Origin: Puniceicoccaceae bacterium | GTDB lineage: Bacteria; Verrucomicrobiota; Verrucomicrobiia; Opitutales; Coraliomargaritaceae | Direction of reading: 5' to 3' | DNA length: 9,714 nt | Assembly (NCBI GenBank): GCA_011522825.1 | Contig: WTIG01000088.1 | Coordinates: forward strand, 1 to 9,714 | In this document: piece by piece, positions 1-6,210 of the stretch | Layout of the letters: the number at the start of each line of letters is the position of its first letter | Numbering within the stretch: position 1 is the first letter of the stretch | Translations under genes and position numbers: made by a program | The notes under the pieces: generated by a model | Seen by the model: only the letters and a program-made list of their open reading frames with translations | Told to the model about the DNA's origin: nothing | Databases searched by the model: none

Positions 1-359
1 CTGTGAACGTATAGGGGGTAATCCGTCATTCCGTATTCCTCCCTTTGTCTTTTCATTACATTGATTGAATTCCTTAGCATTCTTGGAGCTAGTGAAAGAT
101 TCGGTAAGCTTGTTAGGATAGGAGCTTCTGGATGGTTTCGAGCGATGATCGGCAAGGAACCGAGATGATCGAGGTGGCAATGAGTTAGAATAATTAAATC
201 AATGGTCTTACCTTGGATCTTGTTAAAATCTGGTAGGGAATCTTTGCCTAATTTTTTTGGGTGTAATCCACTATCGATCAGTATGTTAAATGACCCAATG
301 GATAAAAAAGTGGAATTGGATCCGATTTCTCCATAACGGTTGAGATCTATAAATTCCAT
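1..359 (-). CDS. MBL-fold metallo-hydrolase, probable beta-CASP-like (N-terminal part, cut by window edge)
   Basis: Reading the minus strand from the ATG at 359-357 gives 119 codons with no stop before the window edge, so the C-terminal part is missing. The protein starts MEFIDLNRYGEIGSNSTFL, typical of the first strands of the metallo-beta-lactamase fold. DSGLHP follows at residues 29-34, and the metal-binding motif THCHLDHLGSLP at 59-70 (H60, H62, D64, H65 as zinc ligands and catalytic aspartate). The HxHxDH-G-SLP context resembles RNA-processing MBL proteins of the CPSF73/YSH1/beta-CASP type, but the beta-CASP domain itself would lie outside the window, so the subclass is an inference. The frame is open upstream only to a TAA at 404-402, and no other ATG occurs in between, so this start is the best choice. 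No clear Shine-Dalgarno site is seen. It is transcribed away from purF. Coding status is well supported; substrate is unknown. Confidence 0.85.
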   Translation of the reverse strand, partial: MEFIDLNRYGEIGSNSTFLSIGSFNILIDSGLHPKKLGKDSLPDFNKIQGKTIDLIILTHCHLDHLGSLPIIARNHPEAPILTSLPNLSLAPRMLRNSINVMKRQREEYGMTDYPLYVH

Positions 360-534
360 TTTAAACGATTGAGCTAAATATTGAGTGAGTGGCTTTCTGT
401 CTTAGAAGCGAATTTTTGCGGATATTTTCAATAATATAAAGAAGCGAAGGTAAATGACTTGCAATCCTGATTTTATTTTTGATGGTTGAGGGTGTTAATT
501 CTCCTAACCGTAACTTTCCTATAGAGACTAAACT
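360..534. promoter_or_regulatory. Divergent intergenic region between the MBL gene and the purF operon
   Basis: This 175-bp gap must hold the promoters of both the minus-strand hydrolase and the plus-strand purF operon. For the minus strand, TTGAAA (complement of 426-431) and a poor TCTAAG (complement of 401-406) form a weak candidate with a 19-bp spacer. On the plus strand no good -35/-10 pair is visible; AT-rich ATAATATAAA lies at 431-440. A 9-bp direct repeat AGAAGCGAA occurs at 404-412 and 440-448. An imperfect inverted repeat lies at 482-511, with GGTT at 484-487 pairing AACC at 506-509. No purine, PRPP or glycine riboswitch core was recognised. The promoter assignments are tentative. 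Confidence 0.4.
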
Positions 535-2448
535 ATGAGTGATTTTTTAAAGCATGAATGTGGTATCGCCATGATACGCCTTTTAAAGCCGATTAGTTAC
601 TACAAAGAAAAATACGGTTCATCGCTGTATGGATTTAATCAACTCTTTTTGTTGATGGAGAAGCAGCATAATAGAGGGCAAGATGGCGCTGGTGTTGGTT
701 GTTTGAAACTGAACACTCCCGTTGGACATCCTTACATTTTCCGAGAAAGAAGTATCGAGACCAACCCTTTGGCAGTGATTTTTAATAAACTCTTAGGAGA
801 GTATAATAACAAAATGGATGATGGGTTGATTTACCCAGAGTTTCCAGATTCAGTAAAAGAAAATTTTTCGTTTGGTGGGGAGATTCTTCTAGGGCATTTG
901 CGTTATGGAACGTCTGGAGTCTACACAACTAAGAATTGCCACCCCTTCGTACGCGAATCCAATTGGCCGACTAAGCGATTAATGTTGGCTGGCAATTTCA
1001 CCATTACTAATGAAAAAGAAATCAACCAGCAGTTGATTGACCATGGGCAACATCCAATTTACGGTACGGATACTCAAGCGATATTAGAGGAAATTGGATT
1101 TCATCTCGATGAGGCACATGATTCAATTTATCGTAAGATGCGAAAAGATAATATCCAAGGGGCAGAGATTCCTAAAATTATCAGTGAGGATTTAGATCCT
1201 ATTCGTATTTTAAAGTCTGCTGCTTCTAATTGGGATGGGGGCTACACGATAGCCGGAATTATTGGCAATGGAGATAGTTTTATCATGCGAGATCCAAATG
1301 GGATACGACCGTGTTTTTATTTTCAAAATGATGAGATTATCGCTGCCGCTTCTGAGCGTGTAGCTTTGATGACTATTTTTAATCAAAAAGCGACTGATAT
1401 TAAAGAGTTAGATCCAGGTACTGCATTAGTGATTAAACGAAGCGGTAAAATTTATTCGGATCGCTTTATTGAGACAAAGCCAAGTATCCCTTGCTCTTTT
1501 GAACGAATTTATTTTTCACGAGGCAATGATCCAAAGATCTACCAAGAGCGAAAAGCATTAGGCGCATCTTTAAAGGATCAAGTTGTTGCTGCCATCGGAA
1601 ATGATTTCGGGAAAAGTGTTTTTAGCTTTGTCCCTAATACGGCAGAAATCGCTTATTATGGTTTGCTTGAGTCGTTGCGCTTGCATCGTCGTACAGAAGT
1701 GAAGGCAGAATTGATGAAAGCCCACAAGGAAGGGTCTTTGGACGAAAGCTTAATTGATGAGTTAATTATGGGTAATTGGCCGAGAGGGGAAAAGATTGCC
1801 CATAAGGATGTTAAGATGCGGACTTTTATTGCTCAGGAAAAAGGGCGTAAGCAGATGGTCTCGCATGTCTATGATATCACTTATGGAGTGGTTTCCGAGG
1901 AAGATACCTTAGTCGTGATTGATGATTCGATCGTTCGAGGCACCACTCTAAAAGAATCGATTTTAAAGATTCTAACCCGTACTAACCCTAAGAAGATCGT
2001 CATTGCATCAACGGCACCGCAGATTCGCTATCCTGATTGTTACGGTATTGATATGTCCAAGTTGTCGAACTTCATCGCATTTAAAGCAGTGATCGAATTA
2101 GTCAAAGATGACCAAGGGGATGAATTGCTTAAAGAAATTTATCAAGACTGTTTGGCACAGCAAAATAAACCAGCCTCAGAGATGAAAAATTATGTTAAGC
2201 AGATTTACGATCGTTACACAGATGAAAAGATTTCTGAAAAGATTGCTGAGTTAGTGTACCCGAAAGATGTGCCTTGGGAAGGAGAATCAGAAATTTTGTT
2301 CCTCAAGGTTGAGAAGATGAAAGAGGCACTCGTAGGACATGACGGTGATTGGTATTTCACTGGCAATTATCCAACTCCAGGAGGTCTATCCGTTTTAAAT
2401 AAAGCGTATATAAATTTTTATGAAAATAAAAATGAGCGCGCTTATTGA
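535..2448 (+). CDS. purF: Amidophosphoribosyltransferase, long form (purine synthesis step 1)
   Basis: Makes 5-phosphoribosylamine from PRPP and glutamine in the cytoplasm, the committed step of purine synthesis. The N-terminal class II glutamine amidotransferase domain (about residues 9-290) begins at Cys9 in HECGIA. The eight residues before it would be a cleaved propeptide, as in Bacillus PurF, exposing the catalytic Cys. Other amidotransferase motifs are GHLRYGTSG (120-128), LAGNF (151-155) and TDTQ (178-181). The C-terminal phosphoribosyltransferase domain carries the PRPP loop VVIDDSIVRGTT ending at 471, and DCYGID near 501-506. At 637 residues it is much longer than the usual 470-510. 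Extra sequence lies between the two domains (about 370-450) and near the C-terminus. The terminal FTGNYPT (608-614) resembles the Bacillus FTGKYPT segment but lacks the preceding CxxC-type cluster cysteines, so a 4Fe-4S cluster is unlikely. It heads the operon; the upstream sequence has no strong ribosome site. PurF-family identity is firm; the activity of this long form is inferred. Confidence 0.93.
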   Translation: MSDFLKHECGIAMIRLLKPISYYKEKYGSSLYGFNQLFLLMEKQHNRGQDGAGVGCLKLNTPVGHPYIFRERSIETNPLAVIFNKLLGEYNNKMDDGLIYPEFPDSVKENFSFGGEILLGHLRYGTSGVYTTKNCHPFVRESNWPTKRLMLAGNFTITNEKEINQQLIDHGQHPIYGTDTQAILEEIGFHLDEAHDSIYRKMRKDNIQGAEIPKIISEDLDPIRILKSAASNWDGGYTIAGIIGNGDSFIMRDPNGIRPCFYFQNDEIIAAASERVALMTIFNQKATDIKELDPGTALVIKRSGKIYSDRFIETKPSIPCSFERIYFSRGNDPKIYQERKALGASLKDQVVAAIGNDFGKSVFSFVPNTAEIAYYGLLESLRLHRRTEVKAELMKAHKEGSLDESLIDELIMGNWPRGEKIAHKDVKMRTFIAQEKGRKQMVSHVYDITYGVVSEEDTLVVIDDSIVRGTTLKESILKILTRTNPKKIVIASTAPQIRYPDCYGIDMSKLSNFIAFKAVIELVKDDQGDELLKEIYQDCLAQQNKPASEMKNYVKQIYDRYTDEKISEKIAELVYPKDVPWEGESEILFLKVEKMKEALVGHDGDWYFTGNYPTPGGLSVLNKAYINFYENKNERAY

Positions 2449-2466
2449 TGATTTAAATAAATTACT

Positions 2467-4026
2467 ATGCAAAGATTAGCACTCATTTCAGTTAGCGACA
2501 AATCGGGAATTGTTCCCTTTGTCCAAACATTGGTCGAAAAATATAATTATAAGATTCTTTCTACAGGTGGTACGGCCAAGCTTCTTGAGAGTGAGGGTAT
2601 TCCAACTACAGAGGTTAGTGAATATACGGGTTTTCCTGAAATGATGGAAGGGCGTGTCAAGACACTGCACCCTAAGATTCATGGAGGCTTATTGGCTCGT
2701 AGAGATAAAGAGTCTCATATGCAGTCTGCTTCCGATCATTCGATTGAGATGATTGATCTGGTAGTGGTTAATTTGTATCCCTTTGAAGCAACAGTCGCTA
2801 AGCCAGACACAACTTACGAGCTTGCGATTGAAAACATTGATATAGGTGGACCTTCTATGTTGAGAAGTGCGGCTAAAAATCATGCCTCAGTGAGTGTGAT
2901 TGTGGATGCGGACGATTATGATGTTTACCTGAATGCTTTGGATGATGAGTCTGCATTACTTGCATTGAGAAAAACTTTAGCACTTAAAGTCTTTCAACGC
3001 ACAGCTAGTTATGATCGAGCCATTGCTGATTATTTAGAAGCGGCACAAAATGAGTTAGCAGACGAACCTGATTTGAATAAGATTTCAGATATTCCAAGTA
3101 CGTTTGATCTTTCTCTCAAACAGGCAAAGGTTTTACGCTATGGTGAAAATCCTCATCAAAAGGCAGCGCTTTATGGTAATTTCTTTGATTGCTTTGAGCA
3201 ATTACAAGGCAAGGAGTTGAGTTTTAATAATATCATCGATATCACAGCGGCGACTTATTTGATTGGCGAATTTCAAAAACCAACCGTAGGTATTTTAAAG
3301 CACACGAATCCATGCGGTGTTGCTAGTGATGAGGATTTGGTCAAGGCATGGGAAAAAGCTTTTGCCACAGATACACAGGCACCATTTGGAGGAATTATCG
3401 TTGTCAATCAGACCGTTGATAAAGCATTTGCTGAGATTGTATCGAGCATCTTTTCAGAAGTGATCATCGCTCCTTCATTCACCGATGAAGCATTAGACAT
3501 TTTTGCTAAAAAGAAAAACTTGAGACTCATGATCGCCAATGGAAGCTTGCCAGCAGATTCTTTGCGAGAAGTCCGTTCTGTTATTGGTGGCTTACTTTTA
3601 CAGGATCGAGATATGGGTTCATCAAAAGTGACTGATTGGGAAGTCGTGACTAAACGTCAGCCGACTGAAGAAGAAATGCGTTCAATGATGTTTGGTTGGA
3701 AAGTAGTCAAGCACGTGAAATCCAATGCGATTGTTTATACTGGTAATGAAACAACTTTAGGTGTTGGAGCAGGGCAAATGTCTCGTGTGGATAGTTCGAA
3801 AATTGCGGTCTGGAAAGCAGGCGAAGCTAATTTGAGTTTAGAGGGTTCTGTGATTTGTTCAGATGCCTTTTTCCCGTTTGCAGATGGTTTGATTGCCGCT
3901 GCTGAGGCTGGGGCCACTGCAGTTATTCAGCCAGGTGGTTCGGTTCGTGATGCTGAAGTTATTGCTGCAGCAGACGAACGAAATATGACCATGATTTTCA
4001 CTGGAAGACGTCACTTTAAACACTAA
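2467..4026 (+). CDS. purH: Bifunctional AICAR formyltransferase / IMP cyclohydrolase
   Basis: Carries out the last two steps of IMP synthesis: formyl transfer from 10-formyl-THF to AICAR, then ring closure of FAICAR. The 519-residue length matches the family. The N-terminal MGS-like IMP cyclohydrolase domain shows SVSDKSG (8-14), STGGTA (32-37) and GRVKTLHPKIHGG (62-74). The AICAR transformylase domain shows LRYGENPHQ (223-231) and LKHTNPCG (277-284), in which K278 and H279 match the catalytic Lys-His pair. It ends in the family signature TGRRHFKH. The loop usually written DPxSAFGG reads TDTQAPFGG here (301-309), a visible variation with all flanking motifs intact. It starts 18 bp after purF without a recognisable Shine-Dalgarno site (AAATAAATTACT before the ATG), so it is probably co-transcribed with purF. 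Its folate cofactor links it to the gcv genes downstream. Confidence 0.97.
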   Translation: MQRLALISVSDKSGIVPFVQTLVEKYNYKILSTGGTAKLLESEGIPTTEVSEYTGFPEMMEGRVKTLHPKIHGGLLARRDKESHMQSASDHSIEMIDLVVVNLYPFEATVAKPDTTYELAIENIDIGGPSMLRSAAKNHASVSVIVDADDYDVYLNALDDESALLALRKTLALKVFQRTASYDRAIADYLEAAQNELADEPDLNKISDIPSTFDLSLKQAKVLRYGENPHQKAALYGNFFDCFEQLQGKELSFNNIIDITAATYLIGEFQKPTVGILKHTNPCGVASDEDLVKAWEKAFATDTQAPFGGIIVVNQTVDKAFAEIVSSIFSEVIIAPSFTDEALDIFAKKKNLRLMIANGSLPADSLREVRSVIGGLLLQDRDMGSSKVTDWEVVTKRQPTEEEMRSMMFGWKVVKHVKSNAIVYTGNETTLGVGAGQMSRVDSSKIAVWKAGEANLSLEGSVICSDAFFPFADGLIAAAEAGATAVIQPGGSVRDAEVIAAADERNMTMIFTGRRHFKH

Positions 4027-4055
4027 TCTAAATTATCGGCTAAGTTCTAAGAGAA

Positions 4056-4736
4056 ATGGATGCTTATTTTTATTCGGAAAATTTTGCATTCAACTCAGGG
4101 GAGCAAATGGCAATGGATGAATGGATGCTTTTGCAGACCAGTCGTTTGAATGCTTTTGGTTTTCGAGTCTATCGTATGCAGGGAACGTGTACGATTGGTC
4201 GTAACCAACGCATTGCTGAGATAAAAGAGCGTATTCAAGAAACCGGCGATTTAGTTCGAAGACCTACAGGTGGTGGTACTGTTTTTCATGGCGACGATTT
4301 GATCTATGCACTGACAATTCCAAATAGTCATGATTTGTATGATTTAAAATTGGGCGACCTCTATCGTGAAATCCATATGGTCATTAACGCTGTGCTTCGA
4401 CATTTTTCCGTGAGTGCCGAACTCTATGATGAATGCGTAAAGCAATTGCCTAATTTTTGTTTTGATGCGCCAAACCGATTTGACCTCTTGAGTTTGAAAA
4501 ATGGAAAAAAATTGGGTGGATCAGCGATAAAAAAGACGAAGAAGGGAATTTTAATTCAAGGAAGCTTGGAGCTTGATTTGCAGGCAGAACCATTTGCAAA
4601 TCTGTTCTTAGAAGAAATTATCAAAACTTTTTCGCTAGAAAATATCCTAGAGCCAATGGAAAATCCACGAATGTGTTGTCATTGGTCTGATTTCTGCAAA
4701 CAATTTACCAGTGACGAATGGATTTTTAAATTATGA
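4056..4736 (+). CDS. Lipoate/octanoate protein transferase family (LplA- or LipM-like), likely acting on GcvH
   Basis: A 226-residue protein of the biotin/lipoate A/B ligase fold. It shows EQMAMDEWML (16-25), the substrate-binding loop RRPTGGGTVFHGDDLIYAL (68-86), and GKKLGGSA (150-157), whose Lys152 is the conserved family lysine contacting the acyl carbonyl. It is shorter than E. coli LplA (about 338 residues) and has no room for the C-terminal accessory domain. A cysteine at 135 lies in CFDAP, a context I recall from Bacillus-type LipM octanoyltransferases, where a cysteine forms the acyl-enzyme. Classical LplA needs no such cysteine. It may therefore be an octanoyl-ACP:GcvH transferase rather than an ATP-dependent ligase, and no symbol is given because the two cannot be separated by eye. 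It starts 29 bp after purH with a weak AAGAG just before the ATG. Its stop overlaps the gcvT start in ATGA, which argues for coupling with the GcvH-dependent system. Confidence 0.88.
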   Translation: MDAYFYSENFAFNSGEQMAMDEWMLLQTSRLNAFGFRVYRMQGTCTIGRNQRIAEIKERIQETGDLVRRPTGGGTVFHGDDLIYALTIPNSHDLYDLKLGDLYREIHMVINAVLRHFSVSAELYDECVKQLPNFCFDAPNRFDLLSLKNGKKLGGSAIKKTKKGILIQGSLELDLQAEPFANLFLEEIIKTFSLENILEPMENPRMCCHWSDFCKQFTSDEWIFKL

Positions 4737-5803
4737 GCTTACTATCTCCCCTAAATGACCAACATAATGCCCTTGGGGCGACTTTTACCGACTTTTCTGG
4801 ATGGCAAATGCCTTTGCATTATGGAAGTATTTTAAAGGAGCACCTTCATGTAAGGGAATCGGTCGGCATATTTGATATCAGTCATATGGGGGCGGTATTT
4901 ATTTCGGGTAGAGAGTCAGCAGTATGGTTGGATAAGCATTTAGCGAATGATTTAGAATCTTTAGCCATTGAGCAGGCACACTATTCTTTTTTGCTCAATG
5001 ATGATGGAGGGGTGATCGATGATTTAATTGTCTATCGCTTAGCCGAAGATGTGTTTTTTGTGGTTCCCAATGCATCAGGAGTGGATGCGGTGACAAATCA
5101 TTTAATCAGCTGTATTGGAGAAGCCGATGTGCGTCTGGAAAATCGTAGTGGATCAGTCGTATCGATTGCGGTTCAGGGAAAGTTGTCGCAGACCTTAATG
5201 CAGGGGGTGTTTCCTCAAATTGATTTTAGCGATTTAAAGAAAAATGATTTAAAACTAGTCGATGGGGAGAGTGACAGTCTGATCATAGCTCGTACTGGAT
5301 ATACGGGAAGCGATGGTTTCGAAATTTTTACCGATGTTGAAGAAGGGCGTGCTTTATGGGATCGACTGATAAATAATGATTTAGGCGTAGAATGTCATGT
5401 TTGCGGTCTAGGAAGTCGAGATACATTGCGTATCGAAGCGGGATACCCTCTATATGGAAATGAACTCAATACCTCGTTAACGCCGATTCAAGCGGGCTTA
5501 GGTTTTTTTGTCGGTGCAGAGCTAAAACAAACCTTAAAAGAGCGTCTTCCTGAAAATTTACCTAAGATTGTCTATTTCAAAGTCTTAGAGAAGGCACCAC
5601 CCCCGAGAAGTGGTTACGAAATTTTTGAAGGTGAAAGCTCAATCGGGAAGGTAACCAGTGGTTGCTTGTCTCCATTGTTAGGTGAAGGGATCGGTTTTGC
5701 CTTGGTGAACCGAAAAATTTCCCTGAATGAGTCAGAAAAATATGCAATTTTTATCAGAAATAGAAAATATTCTTTGATGTTTGTGAAAAGGGGGATAATT
5801 TAA
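4733..5803 (+). CDS. gcvT: Glycine cleavage system T protein (aminomethyltransferase)
   Basis: Transfers the aminomethyl carbon carried on lipoyl-GcvH to tetrahydrofolate, releasing ammonia and 5,10-methylene-THF. The 356-residue length fits the family (about 360-375). Motifs in order: FSGWQMPLHYGS (21-32), VGIFDISHMGAV (44-55), GGVIDDLIVYR (92-102, containing the conserved aspartate of the folate site), ARTGYTGSDGFEIF (186-199) and GLGSRDTLRIEAGYPLYGNE (225-244). The C-terminal barrel domain has TSGCLSPLLGEGIG (308-321). The start ATG overlaps the preceding gene's TGA in ATGA, so translational coupling is likely. The next gene, gcvH, starts 18 bp after its stop. The stop codon lies inside a 16-bp perfect palindrome. 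Confidence 0.96.
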   Translation: MSLLSPLNDQHNALGATFTDFSGWQMPLHYGSILKEHLHVRESVGIFDISHMGAVFISGRESAVWLDKHLANDLESLAIEQAHYSFLLNDDGGVIDDLIVYRLAEDVFFVVPNASGVDAVTNHLISCIGEADVRLENRSGSVVSIAVQGKLSQTLMQGVFPQIDFSDLKKNDLKLVDGESDSLIIARTGYTGSDGFEIFTDVEEGRALWDRLINNDLGVECHVCGLGSRDTLRIEAGYPLYGNELNTSLTPIQAGLGFFVGAELKQTLKERLPENLPKIVYFKVLEKAPPPRSGYEIFEGESSIGKVTSGCLSPLLGEGIGFALVNRKISLNESEKYAIFIRNRKYSLMFVKRGII

Positions 5804-5812
5804 CGTTAAATT
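5797..5812. repeat. 16-bp perfect palindrome over the gcvT stop codon
   Basis: The sequence AATTTAACGTTAAATT is identical to its reverse complement over all 16 bases. It spans the gcvT TAA (5801-5803) and ends 9 bp before the gcvH ATG. The next bases, with the last T, read TGTTATAAT (5812-5820), an exact extended -10 match. As RNA it would give only a weak AT stem around ACGT. It could be a dimeric regulator site or a chance event in AT-rich sequence. Confidence 0.45.
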
Positions 5813-5821
5813 GTTATAATT

Positions 5822-6202
5822 ATGAGCGAATTTAAAAATTTAAAATATGCAAAGACTCATGAATGGGTATCAAAAGAGGGTGACTTGATTACAGTTGGGA
5901 TTAGTGACCATGCTCAAGAATTACTCGGAGATATCGTGTTTATTGAATTACCTGAGATCGGTCGTGTGGTCGAAAATAATGAGCCGATGGCTGTCATCGA
6001 GAGTGTGAAAGCTGCTTCTGACATTTATGCTCCTCTTTCAGGGACAATCGAGGCGGTCAATGATGCGTTAGAAGCAGAACCGACGATTGTTAATTCTTCT
6101 CCTTACGAGGATGGTTGGCTCTTTAAAATTCGTTTGAGTGCAGATGTTGATGATGGACATTTGGTAGACTATGAAACTTACCAAAAAGACTACGTTGAGT
6201 AA
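5822..6202 (+). CDS. gcvH: Glycine cleavage system H protein (lipoyl carrier)
   Basis: Small carrier that shuttles the aminomethyl group between GcvP and GcvT on a lipoyl arm. It is 126 residues long, as expected for the family. It shows YAKTHEW (9-15), the barrel segment VGISDHAQELLGDIVFIELP (25-44), and the lipoylation loop AVIESVKAASDIYAP (57-71), with Lys63 as the modified residue. The conserved ending segment NSSPYEDGWLFKI is also present. It lies 18 bp after gcvT and 8 bp before gcvP. There is no Shine-Dalgarno motif before its ATG; the bases there are TGTTATAATT. It is the likely target of the lipoate-family enzyme encoded at 4056-4736. Confidence 0.97.
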   Translation: MSEFKNLKYAKTHEWVSKEGDLITVGISDHAQELLGDIVFIELPEIGRVVENNEPMAVIESVKAASDIYAPLSGTIEAVNDALEAEPTIVNSSPYEDGWLFKIRLSADVDDGHLVDYETYQKDYVE

Positions 6203-6210
6203 TAGAGCGA

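Noticed and set aside
2488..2883. Two short minus-strand reading frames opposite purH
   Set aside because: They are complementary to the conserved IMP cyclohydrolase domain and show no domain or ribosome site.
4700..4760. Glycine riboswitch before gcvT
   Set aside because: gcvT overlaps the preceding gene by 4 bp, leaving no leader. The sequence is fully coding on both sides.
5812..5820. TGTTATAAT as a promoter for gcvH
   Set aside because: The element touches the gcvH start codon, so the transcript would begin inside the coding sequence and lack the ATG. The expected -35 position has no TTGACA-like sequence. Kept only as part of the palindrome finding.
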